From assembly GCA_964512765.1 (NCBI GenBank), contig CAZEKF010000003.1, positions 42,701-106,700 on the forward strand: 64,000 nt of DNA, read 5' to 3'. Positions 1 through 9,135 of the stretch are shown one piece after another. The number at the start of each line of letters is the position of its first letter. Positions within the stretch are counted from its first letter, which is position 1. The stretch is from GW2011-AR15 sp964512765. GTDB taxonomy: Archaea > Nanobdellota > Nanobdellia > Woesearchaeales > GW2011-AR15. Below the pieces are notes generated by a model that was not told the origin of the DNA, did not search any database, and saw only the letters and a list, made by a program, of their open reading frames with translations. The translations under genes and the position numbers were made by a program.

Positions 1-1
1 T

Positions 2-304
2 GATTTTTTACAAGTATCTTTTGCCACTCCTTATCCAGGCACAGAACTTGAAAAGTACGCAAAAAAACATAACCTGAAACTAGACAAAGACTGGTCAAAA
101 TATTTATTTTTAAAGGAAGTTGTAATGGAAAATAAAAATTTATCAAAAAAAATGTTAATTAAACTAAAGAAAGAACTTGAAAGAGCGTTTTATCTAAGAC
201 CTAAATATTTTTTCAGGTTACTTAAGTTCATGATACAGTATAAAGCATACAACTCTATTATCTGGTCTGTTAAAAAAGGAATCATGGAAATAATTAAATT
301 TTAA
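2..304 (+). CDS. B12-binding-type radical SAM protein, C-terminal end (partial)
   Basis: Open from the left edge to a TAA at 302-304, so only the last 100 residues are seen. The opening FATPYPGTELEKYAK matches the end of the TIM barrel in B12-binding-domain radical SAM proteins, where a (T/F)PFPGT(K/E)L motif is usual. The tail contains FYLRPKYFFRLLKF. The same tail pattern occurs in two complete B12-type radical SAM proteins of this window (RSFYLNPKKMLRIL in the gene at 12425-13765 and RKFYLRPKYIVKNI in the gene at 34232-35533), which supports the assignment. The cluster cysteines and the cobalamin-binding half lie outside the window. Substrate unknown. It converges on the minus-strand gene ending at 320. 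Confidence 0.8.
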   Translation, partial: DFLQVSFATPYPGTELEKYAKKHNLKLDKDWSKYLFLKEVVMENKNLSKKMLIKLKKELERAFYLRPKYFFRLLKFMIQYKAYNSIIWSVKKGIMEIIKF

Positions 305-319
305 TTGTGCGTCAAAACT

Positions 320-1645
320 TTACAAGTTTTTTTTCTTGAAATCATAAATACAAGTATCTTTGTAATAATACGGGAATTCATTACAATAAACTGAATCTTC
401 AGCTGTCAAATATATTTGGTAATCAAATAAATTATTCACAAGAGTCATATAACAAATATCGTTTATTATTTGCTTACTATTATCGCAAGTTTTAATTGAC
501 ATTAAAAAATTTCTTTTTTCAAATATTATTCCACCCATTTTTGAACCATCTTCACAAGCTGTTCTATCCAGATTAAAGAAATTATCGCAGTTATGCAACT
601 CAGTGTCTTTGTTTAATAATCTCGGATTTTTGAGCATTAATCCTATCTTAAAAAAACAAACATGTCTTAGTTCACCAGATAATGATGTACACAAGCCTGA
701 AAATGCTTTAACTTCATTTGAATTTTTTGCAATGGCACCACGCAATAACCCAATAATACATGGCTTGAAATTATCAGAAAAATAAACATTACAAATAAAT
801 AAAGAACTATCTGACAAGTTAATATTATGCCCTATAAAAGTCAGTGACCTTCTTAAAAAATAGTTATAACTATATCTTTTTGGTATAAAAGTTCCAAAAT
901 ATTTGGACATGTTTAATGACATGTAAAATGCAACATGGTGAAAACATCCATAATCCTTATTATCTGAAGATTTTGTGCATAGACCAGAAATATTACCTAT
1001 GAAGTTATAATGATCAGATAAGAATACGACTTCATCTGCAAGCAAAAAATAGCATTCTGATTTCATATCTGGTTGCACAATTGTATCACAATGGTTTGAT
1101 ATTAACTTAATTTTTTCTTGTGGATTTTTTTCTAATTGTGATATCAAATAAATTGCTAAATAGTATTTACATTCATCAGCTTTTGAAACATCTAGCAATG
1201 AATCACACATCATAAGCGCAGTGTCATAATCCTCTCTTGCAATATCAACCCCTTTCTTAAACGTGTTCAAGGCGTCGTTAAATAAAATAATATCTTCATG
1301 TGTTAATTCATCATTATCTTGTTGGCCGGAGATTTTATAAGGGCTAATAAGTAACTCTAAAATATGTATCCTTTGGTGAATTCTCCTGCACAAATATGAT
1401 TGTTCCTGATTACTAATTTCTTCACAATCTCTTAAAAAAAAGTAACAATTATCTTTTTCTTTTTCAGATGGTATTTTTTTACATTGGTCAGGATCATTTG
1501 ATGTAATCGCATTATGAAAAATGAAGCTAGAATTAATATTAATATCAGTTGAATCTGTAATTGATTTATTAGGTTTTATTGAAAAAAGCAGTCCCAACAA
1601 AACCATCAAATAAAATACTATTAATATTTGTGTTTTAAGTTTCAT
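320..1645 (-). CDS. membrane-anchored Cys-repeat helical protein (paralog of 59962-61167)
   Basis: 441 residues. Residues about 5-23 form a hydrophobic anchor or uncleaved signal; the rest is predicted outside the membrane (inference). The body is made of roughly 30-40-residue helical units, each with a pair of cysteines about 8-12 residues apart, for example CDSLLDVSKADECKYYLA and CDTIVQPDMKSECYFLLADE. The spacing suggests stacked helical hairpins stapled by disulfides. It is clearly paralogous to the protein at 59962-61167: both have CDTxxxPxxKSECY followed by LxADE, then CTKSxDxxxYxCFxHV. I recognise no named family. A TATA-like element lies 28 bases before the ATG, so the transcript may be leaderless. 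Confidence 0.8.
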   Translation of the reverse strand: MKLKTQILIVFYLMVLLGLLFSIKPNKSITDSTDININSSFIFHNAITSNDPDQCKKIPSEKEKDNCYFFLRDCEEISNQEQSYLCRRIHQRIHILELLISPYKISGQQDNDELTHEDIILFNDALNTFKKGVDIAREDYDTALMMCDSLLDVSKADECKYYLAIYLISQLEKNPQEKIKLISNHCDTIVQPDMKSECYFLLADEVVFLSDHYNFIGNISGLCTKSSDNKDYGCFHHVAFYMSLNMSKYFGTFIPKRYSYNYFLRRSLTFIGHNINLSDSSLFICNVYFSDNFKPCIIGLLRGAIAKNSNEVKAFSGLCTSLSGELRHVCFFKIGLMLKNPRLLNKDTELHNCDNFFNLDRTACEDGSKMGGIIFEKRNFLMSIKTCDNSKQIINDICYMTLVNNLFDYQIYLTAEDSVYCNEFPYYYKDTCIYDFKKKNL

Positions 1646-1666
1646 TTTTCTACAAAATATAAACTG

Positions 1667-1676
1667 ATTTATATGT
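1667..1676 (-). promoter_or_regulatory. TATA-like promoter element for the Cys-repeat gene
   Basis: On the minus strand the bases read ACATATAAAT, centred about 27 bases before the ATG at 1645. That is the spacing of an archaeal TATA box for a leaderless transcript. Judged by eye only. Confidence 0.4.
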
Positions 1677-1740
1677 TTATTAAAATAATAAATACGATTA
1701 AATATCTATCGAAAAAGATTTGCGATTTAAAAAAAACATA

Positions 1741-2988
1741 TTATGTCAAGAAGTCGTGCCCTGCACTTATTGTTCCATCTTCTATACTTTGAAGTATATC
1801 ACTAGCTTCTGTATAGTTTGGTTCATTTTCCAGAGACTTTAATAACAATTCTTTTGCCTCTTCCATTTTCCCTTCGTAAATGTATATTTTTGCAAGAGAA
1901 CCGTAGTTTTCATAGTTAACATGAGGTCGCAAATCTATAGATTTAAGTAAATACGGTTTAGCCTCTTCAAACTTACTTTGTTTATAATATACGATACCCA
2001 ACCCATTGTAAGGAGCAGGTGAAGATTTATTATTTATACTTAACACTTTCTTAAAATAAAACTCTGCATTCTCTAAGTCATCTTGTGCTAAGTAAATTCT
2101 AGCTAAAGTAATATGAGCCCATAGTTCTTTTGGACCAAGTTCAATTGCTTTATTAATATATTCAATTGACTTATCATACTCTTTTTTAACAAAGTATAAA
2201 TTACCTAACTGGGTATATACACCAGGTTCGTTTTCATCAATCTCCATAGCTCTATTAAAAGTTTCTTCTGCTTTATCATATTCACCCATTCTTTCATACA
2301 ACCTTCCTAGTGTTATGTATAAATCAACCCCATCTGTACTTTTTTCAAACACAGAGTTGTTTAGTTCATAAATTTCTATTGATTTCAATATATAAGTTTC
2401 TGCTTTATCATATTCGGCCAGGTACATGTAAGCCATTCCCATTCCATTAACCGCAAAGATTTGGTTTGAGTCTACCTCAAGTGCGTTCTCATAAGCTTGT
2501 TGTGCTTGGTCAAATAGTGACACTTCAAGGTAAACATCTCCAAGATAGGTATGGTAGTCTGCGTTACCTGGATATATCTCTATTGCTTGCTTAATCAACT
2601 CTATTGACTTATTTTTGTCATAATTGTGGTAATATTCAATTCCTTTTTGATACAATTCAAAAGATTGATTAACCTCTTCTTCTGACACAAAATCTTCAGG
2701 GAGATCGACTTCTTCAATTTGTTCTTCATCAAACAGAAACATATAGCCTAGAATCACAGAAAGTAGAATGAACACTATAGCAACTGAAACAATCACGATT
2801 TTTGGATTTATCTTAGGTTTTTTTTTAACTTTTACTTCCTTAAACACTTCATCAATTAATTTTTGATTAACATTAGACTGAATTAATTTAAGCTCAATAA
2901 CGTCTTTTGAAAAACCCTTTTCCAAACTGGACTTGACATAAGAAATCAGTTTCTTTTTATGTAAATTTCTAACAATTTTTTTGTCCAT
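1741..2988 (-). CDS. TPR protein with cytosolic helical head and one TM segment
   Basis: 415 residues. Residues 1-55 form a charged helical head (SYVKSSLEKGFSKDVIELKL) of a type often found before a TM segment in DPANN archaeal proteins. A single TM follows at about 62-86. Residues about 105-400 are tetratricopeptide repeats (for example NADYHTYLGDVYLEVSLFDQ and AEYDKAETYILKSIEIYE). Near the C terminus is APYNGLGIVYYKQ, a variant of the CPYxGLGxxYY signature seen in all six TPR proteins of this window. With the TM ahead of them, the repeats probably face outside the cell and act as a protein-interaction scaffold; partners are unknown. It lies 73 bases downstream of the paralog ending near 3062. 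Confidence 0.85.
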   Translation of the reverse strand: MDKKIVRNLHKKKLISYVKSSLEKGFSKDVIELKLIQSNVNQKLIDEVFKEVKVKKKPKINPKIVIVSVAIVFILLSVILGYMFLFDEEQIEEVDLPEDFVSEEEVNQSFELYQKGIEYYHNYDKNKSIELIKQAIEIYPGNADYHTYLGDVYLEVSLFDQAQQAYENALEVDSNQIFAVNGMGMAYMYLAEYDKAETYILKSIEIYELNNSVFEKSTDGVDLYITLGRLYERMGEYDKAEETFNRAMEIDENEPGVYTQLGNLYFVKKEYDKSIEYINKAIELGPKELWAHITLARIYLAQDDLENAEFYFKKVLSINNKSSPAPYNGLGIVYYKQSKFEEAKPYLLKSIDLRPHVNYENYGSLAKIYIYEGKMEEAKELLLKSLENEPNYTEASDILQSIEDGTISAGHDFLT

Positions 2989-3061
2989 CCCTTCATCAGT
3001 TAAGTTAATATCCTTTATTAATTTTTTTATAATGTGCTAAAAAAACAATAAGTTATTATAA

Positions 3062-4225
3062 CTAAACATCTGATTCCAGGTTATTCAAAATATCATAAGC
3101 TTCATTTTTGTTGTATGGAACATTTTCAATTGATTTTAAAAGCAATTGCTTAGCTTCTTCAATCTTTCCTTCAGTTATATAAATTTTTGCAAGAGTGTTA
3201 TACTTTTTATATTCAGCGTTAGGATTAATGTCTATGGCTTTCTGCAGATATTTTTTAGCACTTTCGAAATTGCCCTGTTCGTAATAAAGAATACCTAAAC
3301 CTTGGTAAGGACATGTAATTGTTTCATTATTGATTTTAAGGGTTTTGATAAAAAATTCTTCAGTTTTATTAACATTTCCTGTGTCTTCATAATATTCTGC
3401 TATTGTGTTATACACCCATTCATTATCTGGTTCAATCTCAACTGCTTTACTAAACATCTCCAATCCTTTATCATATTCTTCTTGTTCATGATAAAGCATG
3501 CCTAAATATACGTAAGGCTCGTATTCTTGATTATTTATCTCAATTACCCTATTCAATATTTTTTCTGCGTTACCATAGTCATTCATTTCAGTCAAAAGAT
3601 AACCGTATCCTAAAAGTGTCCTCCAATCATCAGCATCAATTTCAAGAGCATTCTCAAACATCTTCTTTGACTCTTGGTATTTCTCCATCTTGTGAAGCTG
3701 TACTCCGTATTCCACATAAATCCATTCATCTTCTGGGTTGAGATCCAATGCTTTTTTTAGCATCTCATTAGCATTTTCTGTTTGATTATCAACCAAAAAA
3801 AGTTTTCCCAACCCAACATATGCTCTGTAATTAAGACTGTCCAATTCAAGTGATTTTTTAAACATTTCTTCAGCATGTTTAAACATATCCCATTCAAAAT
3901 AAACCCATCCTAACTCACATAGATTATCTGAATTATTAGATTCAAGGTCAACTGCATTTTTATAAGCTTCAATTGCCTCTAAATAATCACGTTGGCTAAA
4001 ATGAGTAGAACCTAATTGTACATGATAAACTACATTATTCTGGTCAAGTTCAATTGCTTTTTTTAGCATCTCAATTGCTTTTTCATTTTCATTAATTGCG
4101 TGATATTCCATACCTTTTTTATAATATCTTAATGCTTGATCAGTTGGATGACTTGGTTCTGAAAAAATAATTATTAAAACAACTATAACAAATAAGCTTA
4201 ATAGAACATATTTATTCAGTTTCAT
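3062..4225 (-). CDS. membrane-anchored TPR protein
   Basis: 387 residues with an N-terminal TM (about 5-22) and then around ten TPR units to the C terminus, e.g. ALRYYKKGMEYHAINENEK and VYHVQLGSTHFSQRDYLEA. The CPYQGLGILYYEQ signature lies near residue 310. It is a scaffold-type protein probably displayed outside the membrane (inference from topology). It has its own TATA-like element 25 bases upstream, so it may head a transcript that continues into the TPR gene at 1741-2988. Specific function unknown; the paralogs sit among glycan-synthesis genes throughout the window. Confidence 0.85.
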   Translation of the reverse strand: MKLNKYVLLSLFVIVVLIIIFSEPSHPTDQALRYYKKGMEYHAINENEKAIEMLKKAIELDQNNVVYHVQLGSTHFSQRDYLEAIEAYKNAVDLESNNSDNLCELGWVYFEWDMFKHAEEMFKKSLELDSLNYRAYVGLGKLFLVDNQTENANEMLKKALDLNPEDEWIYVEYGVQLHKMEKYQESKKMFENALEIDADDWRTLLGYGYLLTEMNDYGNAEKILNRVIEINNQEYEPYVYLGMLYHEQEEYDKGLEMFSKAVEIEPDNEWVYNTIAEYYEDTGNVNKTEEFFIKTLKINNETITCPYQGLGILYYEQGNFESAKKYLQKAIDINPNAEYKKYNTLAKIYITEGKIEEAKQLLLKSIENVPYNKNEAYDILNNLESDV

Positions 4226-4245
4226 ACGATATCATAAATAACTTC

Positions 4246-4255
4246 TATATTTATT
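4246..4255 (-). promoter_or_regulatory. TATA-like promoter element for TPR gene
   Basis: Minus-strand AATAAATATA centred about 25 bases upstream of the ATG at 4225, consistent with an archaeal TATA box and a leaderless transcript. By eye only. Confidence 0.4.
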
Positions 4256-4314
4256 AACCTTGTCAAAGTTTATTCTAATAATACTTGAATAAATACTTTT
4301 ATTAATAAATTTAA

Positions 4315-5366
4315 GTTATAATAACTCTATTTGTTCCTATAAATAAAAAAAAAATATTTCAATCATTAAAAGGACCTGAAAAAGACTATTTATATGTAAA
4401 AAAACCTTCTTTTTATTCTCTCCTTGTATTATACTCATGCAATTACAAGTGTAAGATGTGTTACCTGTGGACTCATCAAAGACAACAAAACGAATTATCA
4501 ATTGATGAATGGAAGAAAGTCATATTTGAAATTAAAAAATTTTCTGGTTTGCATGTGCCAATAAATATAATGGGCGGAGAACCAATGCTTAAAAAAAACA
4601 TTCTTGATTTGATATCTTTTACTGTTAACAAAGGTTTTGCTGAAGTTTCTATGACAACAAATGGTTCGTTAATCACTAAAAATGTAGCTGAACAAATTGC
4701 TGCATCAGGTCTTCAGATTCTTAACATTTCCCTAGACAGTATAGATGAAAAAACTTACGAGTTTATCAGGGGAAGAAAAAATAGTTTTAAAAAAGTAATG
4801 AACGCTATTCATCACGTTCAAAAGTACAGAGATAAGATCAGATACTTTAGCATCCAGACATTAATCATGGAACAGAACATGAACGGAATTATGGAGTTGA
4901 TACAATGGTCAAAAAAAAAAATATTGCTGTTTGGATCAGTGCTTTAATGCCACCTTTAGATTCAGATGCCAAAACCGGATGGCACATTGATTCAAAGTAT
5001 AGTTTTTTATGGCCAAAAAACATGAATAAACTTAGTTCATTAATTGACCAATTAATAAAAGAAAAAGAAAATGGAACCCTGATCATTAATTCCGCAAGAC
5101 AGCTTGGGTTATATAAAAAATACTACAATAATCCTATGAGTTTTGTCTTTAAAGACAGAGAATGCAATATGGTAGATATCAGGATTACGATTGGGTCAGA
5201 GGGCGAAGTGTCACTTTGTTCAGAGTTTGGACCAATAGGAAATATAAAGTCAAACACCCTTTCTGAAATATGGTATTCAAATGAAGCTCGTCGAGTCAGG
5301 CAAAAAGTTAAAAAGTGCAGGATAAATTGTTGCCAGGCGTTGCATGAAGGAGTGTTGTATGAATAA
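4315..5366 (+). pseudogene. radical SAM/SPASM protein, frameshifted and lacking a normal start
   Basis: The first frame opens at 4315 and contains the iron-sulfur motif CNYKCKMC, then NIMGGEPMLKKN. It ends at 4947. The second frame (from about 4905 to 5366) carries the C-terminal part with FGPIGNIKSNTLSEIW and CRINCCQ. The two join as one protein of about 350 residues at an A11 run (4911-4921) by a -1 shift, that is, one base too few. No ATG, GTG or TTG lies in the first frame upstream of the cluster motif; the ATG at 4456 falls inside the motif and cannot be the start. The whole resembles the intact gene at 55777-56841 (GxHIDSKYSxLWP versus NPKYSHLWP region). Either a decaying gene, an assembly or sequencing indel, or a gene read through by slippage on the A run. 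Confidence 0.7.
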
Positions 5367-5421
5367 AACTGGTATAATTTTTGCGTTTTAAAATAAGTTG
5401 TTGCTTCTTGTTCAAGACAAA

Positions 5422-5431
5422 GCTTAAAAAC
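5422..5431 (+). promoter_or_regulatory. TATA-like promoter element for PP-loop gene
   Basis: GCTTAAAAAC centred about 28 bases before the ATG at 5455; spacing fits a leaderless archaeal transcript. By eye only. Confidence 0.35.
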
Positions 5432-5454
5432 TTATTATTCATTATAAATTACAA

Positions 5455-6162
5455 ATGAGGAAAAACATATCACTAATGTTCTCAGGCGGAATTGATTCTA
5501 CAATGACTGCTGTTCTGCTTGCTGAGAAGTATGATTGTATACATTTATTAACATACAACAACGGTTACGGGCACATGTTCATGAAAACTGTAAAGAAAAG
5601 AGTAAACGAACTTAACAATAAGTTAGGTAACAAGTTTATTTATTCTATAACATCAACTAAAGATTTGTTTGAAAAAATTACAGTTAACAATGTTGCAAAA
5701 GAAATTAAAGAACATAAATCAGGTTTTGTATGGTGCATGGGATGTAAACTTGCTATGCACGCTCAAAGTATAGTTTATAATAAGAAACATAAAATCAAAG
5801 AAATGACTGACGGTTCATCTTATAGCACAAAAGAAATGGTTGAACAAAAACCGTTTAGTATCAAACTAATAAAATATTTGTATAAGAAACACGGGATTAA
5901 GTTTCACACGCCAGTGTACAATCTGCCCAGGAAAGAATCTATTAAAAAGTTAGAAAGTATGGGATTTAACATGGGCTGGTTCAAAATAATGGACCGTTTT
6001 GTTGGTATACAACCTAAATGTTTAGCTGGTGAAATATATTACTTGCCAAACATATTATTTAAAACTAAACCAAAGCATAAGAATAAAGAAATCTATAAAT
6101 TTTTTAACAAGAAACTAAAATTAATTAACTCATATATTGAAAATGGGATGCTGCAATCTTGA
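5455..6162 (+). CDS. PP-loop (N-type ATP pyrophosphatase) family protein
   Basis: 235 residues. The N terminus has the PP-loop SGGIDS at residues 10-15, the ATP-binding motif of enzymes that adenylate a substrate and release pyrophosphate (QueC, ThiI, asparagine synthetase and relatives). A CxxC motif (WCMGCK, Cys94 and Cys97) could bind metal or hold a thiol. The protein is shorter than QueC/ThiI and lacks a THUMP domain, so I do not assign a tRNA role. Its neighbour upstream is the broken radical SAM gene, and the wider context is surface-glycan genes, where stray PP-loop enzymes may amidate or otherwise modify sugars (inference). A TATA-like element precedes it. Confidence 0.8.
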   Translation: MRKNISLMFSGGIDSTMTAVLLAEKYDCIHLLTYNNGYGHMFMKTVKKRVNELNNKLGNKFIYSITSTKDLFEKITVNNVAKEIKEHKSGFVWCMGCKLAMHAQSIVYNKKHKIKEMTDGSSYSTKEMVEQKPFSIKLIKYLYKKHGIKFHTPVYNLPRKESIKKLESMGFNMGWFKIMDRFVGIQPKCLAGEIYYLPNILFKTKPKHKNKEIYKFFNKKLKLINSYIENGMLQS

Positions 6163-6355
6163 ACCTAAAGCAAAGAAGTTAAACAAAAAGGAATTTTTTG
6201 TAAAAAGTATTATAATGCAGATTATCAATTTCTGTTTTAAATCTGTAATATTATTTGTATCATTGAAAAATAAAAAATATTCAAAAATCTTAAAAGCATT
6301 TTTACTGTTTGAAGATTATAACATGAAAGATGTTTCTAAGTTAAAGAAGAATTAA
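6143..6355 (+). CDS. possible small lysine-rich ORF
   Basis: 70 residues from the ATG at 6143 (a TTG six bases earlier is also possible). It starts inside the end of the PP-loop gene (20-base overlap), which could mean translational coupling, and ends within the 3' end of the convergent TPR gene. The product is basic with a short hydrophobic middle (FCFKSVILFVSL). I see no family resemblance. It may be a real small gene, a fragment, or chance. Confidence 0.3.
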   Translation: MGCCNLEPKAKKLNKKEFFVKSIIMQIINFCFKSVILFVSLKNKKYSKILKAFLLFEDYNMKDVSKLKKN

Positions 6356-7355
6356 GCTTGTTAAGTAATTGGATAGCTTCTTTATTATTAGGATCTTTGT
6401 CTAACACTTTTTCTAAATAGTCTATAGCACATGAATGTTTACCTGCTTTGAAACATGCTTGAGCAGCTTCTAACTGCGATTGTATCCTGTAAGGTGTTAT
6501 ATTTGCATATTTTTCATAATATTCACTTGACTTGTCATAATTCTCTGTCTGGAAATATAGTAAGCCTAAAGCTTGATACGGGCAGTCTAACCCGAACCCG
6601 CGTTCTTCTTCAAAGTTGGTTTCAAGGTCAAGCAATATTTTTTCAGCTTCGTCATACTCTCCTAGCTCCATGTGTATCTTTGCAAGGTGATGGAAAAGGG
6701 TTAAAGGAGTTCCTTGCTCAAGCGGGTACACATTGAACTCTAGTTTATTATTTAAGATGTCTTGAATAAGTTTCTTACATTTATCATACTGTTCGTGTTC
6801 AATTAAGGTTGTTAAAATTTTATCAATTTTTTCTATTCTAAAAAACGGATCAGGTTCTTCTAATATTAACAATTTCTTTGTTGTCATTGCACGTTCAAAC
6901 ATCTCGTCACCTTTTTCAAAATTATCTGTTTTATAATAATAAATGCCTTTTGCAAGGTATGTGAAATCATACGGTTCGTTTTCAATATTATTTAAATCTG
7001 ATTCTATTAGGTCAAGATGATCTTGTTCAATATAAATAAAAGATCTTAGTGAGAATCCTATTTCTTTGTTAGAGGTAATATTAACATATCCATTAATTGT
7101 TTTAAGCGCATCTTCAAAGTTACGTTCAATTATGTAATAATAATGGAATAACATTAGATACGATTTTTCAAACATTGGGTCTAACAGGATAGATTCTTTA
7201 AAGTACATCACACTTTTGTCAAAATCATTGATGTAATGTTTCTGGGCTTTAATATACAATGATTCAGCATTTGTTCCAGAAATCTGTAAAAAGATTATGA
7301 CAGTAGTCAAAATAAAAAATACTAAAAAGATTATTTTTTTATGTATGTCATCCAT
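6336..7355 (-). CDS. membrane-anchored TPR protein
   Basis: 339 residues from the ATG at 7355, chosen because it overlaps the stop of the upstream gene (7348) by 8 bases; the longer reading to 7406 would run 59 bases into that gene. TM at about 6-28 (IIFLVFFILTTVIIFLQIS), then TPR-like helical repeats such as SLYIKAQKHYINDFDKSVMY. It carries DCPYQALGLLYFQ, the signature shared by the TPR family of this window. Probably an extracytoplasmic scaffold co-expressed with the GT-C-type protein upstream. Confidence 0.82.
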   Translation of the reverse strand: MDDIHKKIIFLVFFILTTVIIFLQISGTNAESLYIKAQKHYINDFDKSVMYFKESILLDPMFEKSYLMLFHYYYIIERNFEDALKTINGYVNITSNKEIGFSLRSFIYIEQDHLDLIESDLNNIENEPYDFTYLAKGIYYYKTDNFEKGDEMFERAMTTKKLLILEEPDPFFRIEKIDKILTTLIEHEQYDKCKKLIQDILNNKLEFNVYPLEQGTPLTLFHHLAKIHMELGEYDEAEKILLDLETNFEEERGFGLDCPYQALGLLYFQTENYDKSSEYYEKYANITPYRIQSQLEAAQACFKAGKHSCAIDYLEKVLDKDPNNKEAIQLLNKLNSSLT

Positions 7356-9060
7356 AGATATATCTCCAGATTGCAAGCGGTCTAATGTTATCTTTTGATA
7401 GTTCATTTATTAAATGTTCATAACTAACAAATTTGAAGTTTGTAAAGTATGGTATTATTGGAATCGTAGTGAGCTCGTTTTTTTGTAACTCAATCTCTTG
7501 TTGTGTTTCTTGACTTTGAAAAAATTTCAAATCCTTATGTTCAATGCCTTCATATGCCTTATGGTATGTGTTATTGTATGCTTTCGGAAATCTTTGGTAC
7601 CATCGTTCATCAACAGGAACATCAACTTTTCTTGCAATGTTCATGGTAATTATAATCAGAACAAAAATAGTTAATATTTTCCATAAATGTTTTTTATTCT
7701 TAAAAACATGGTTAATACCTGAACCCATGAAAATAAACAAAATAGGTAGTACAAGCAAAATAAACGTTGTTTTAGCAACTTCCCAGTTTTCTTGAAATAA
7801 TAAGAACAACATAAAAGGCAAGAACCATAACAGTAAAAGGAACTTCTTGTTTAGTTTTTTAAACAGTCCATAAATAACAAACGGAGTAAACATTCCAAAA
7901 ATCTTTATTAATAATAAAGGTAAATATAGGAAAACAGGGAATGCATAATGCGGTGTTCTAACAATTTCTGTGTGTAAGGGATAATTGAACAATCCATTAA
8001 ACTTAAACTCATGGCCAAATAAAGAATGTGTAAATTCAGGCCGGTGTCCTTCAAAATCACTGTATTGAGAAGAATGTATTAAATAATTTCCAAACGCGTA
8101 GTTGTTCCAATACAAAGTCGGGATTAACACCAAGACACAAATACTAGAAAAAATAAGAGTTTTTTTAAAAAAATCTTTTTCTCTTAATAAAATAAAACCA
8201 ATTGCTAATCCAAACAACAATGCAGTATTTCTTAATGATCCATAAATTCCATAGGTTAACCCTAGTATGACCCAATTATGTTTTTTTTGAACAAGTAAAT
8301 AAATCATTATTATTGTAAGAATCATGCCAAGCAGGTTCGGGTTAAGTGTGTTTATTCCAAGTACATATCCGTTCAAAAACATAAAAATAGAAGTTATCAA
8401 AGAAAGTGTTTTATTTTTTATTAAAGTGTTGATTAGTCCATACAATAGAATAAACCCAAACATTACAAACAATGCATAGTACAACCTGAACCCGAACAAA
8501 CCAAAAAATAAAAACGGGATAGAAAACACAATACCTGTACCAAGCCTTTGATCCTTTGAAATAATGCCGTATGCTTCTTTGTTAACCAGGTCATCTGGTA
8601 ACTGGTTCTGAAGTTCGTACTCATATAGCAGGTTATTGTTTACATCAACAAAATCAACGTTATTACCTGTCATGATTATTGCAGGCGAAGAAATGTAAGT
8701 GTCCCAGTAACCGAGAAAAGGTCCGGAATAATTCATAAAAAAAATCAAGAAAATAATAATAGAAAAGAACATAAGTGTAATCTCTTTCCCTGATATTGCT
8801 AGTTTTTTAACTTTTTTATTATTGAGGATTGAAAATAGAGAGAGTAAAATTACTGAACCAAACACTGTAAAATGATTGATGTTTGTTTTTAACAATATTG
8901 CAAGTGAAAATGCTATAAACGGTATGATAAAATTCACTAACAAAAAGCCAAGTGATAATGCAAATAGTTTTTTTATTGACGTGTATTTTCTAAATATATT
9001 ATATCCTAGTAACGCTGTCAAAAATAAATAAACCCCTCCTAGAAACACTGAAAATAGCAT
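7348..9060 (-). CDS. multi-pass membrane protein, GT-C glycosyltransferase-like
   Basis: 570 residues with about ten to twelve hydrophobic segments and a soluble C-terminal tail of about 80 residues. The first large outside loop contains GPFLGYWDTYISSP, with an acidic residue where GT-C enzymes (PMT/ArnT/GT39-like) hold their catalytic Asp. GT-C enzymes move sugars from polyprenyl-phosphate donors on the outer face of the membrane. Donor and acceptor cannot be told from sequence. Its stop overlaps the start of the TPR gene downstream, so the pair is likely co-translated. Confidence 0.65.
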   Translation of the reverse strand: MLFSVFLGGVYLFLTALLGYNIFRKYTSIKKLFALSLGFLLVNFIIPFIAFSLAILLKTNINHFTVFGSVILLSLFSILNNKKVKKLAISGKEITLMFFSIIIFLIFFMNYSGPFLGYWDTYISSPAIIMTGNNVDFVDVNNNLLYEYELQNQLPDDLVNKEAYGIISKDQRLGTGIVFSIPFLFFGLFGFRLYYALFVMFGFILLYGLINTLIKNKTLSLITSIFMFLNGYVLGINTLNPNLLGMILTIIMIYLLVQKKHNWVILGLTYGIYGSLRNTALLFGLAIGFILLREKDFFKKTLIFSSICVLVLIPTLYWNNYAFGNYLIHSSQYSDFEGHRPEFTHSLFGHEFKFNGLFNYPLHTEIVRTPHYAFPVFLYLPLLLIKIFGMFTPFVIYGLFKKLNKKFLLLLWFLPFMLFLLFQENWEVAKTTFILLVLPILFIFMGSGINHVFKNKKHLWKILTIFVLIIITMNIARKVDVPVDERWYQRFPKAYNNTYHKAYEGIEHKDLKFFQSQETQQEIELQKNELTTIPIIPYFTNFKFVSYEHLINELSKDNIRPLAIWRYIYG

Positions 9061-9103
9061 GATAAACTAGATAATTCACAGATATTAAAAGTTATTTAAA
9101 ATA

Positions 9104-9114
9104 TTTTATATATT
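9104..9114 (+). promoter_or_regulatory. TATA-like promoter element
   Basis: TTTTATATATT centred about 27 bases before the ATG at 9136, in the 75-base divergent gap between two membrane-protein genes. Consistent with a leaderless transcript. Confidence 0.4.
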
Positions 9115-9135
9115 CCTAATACATCTAAGTTAATT

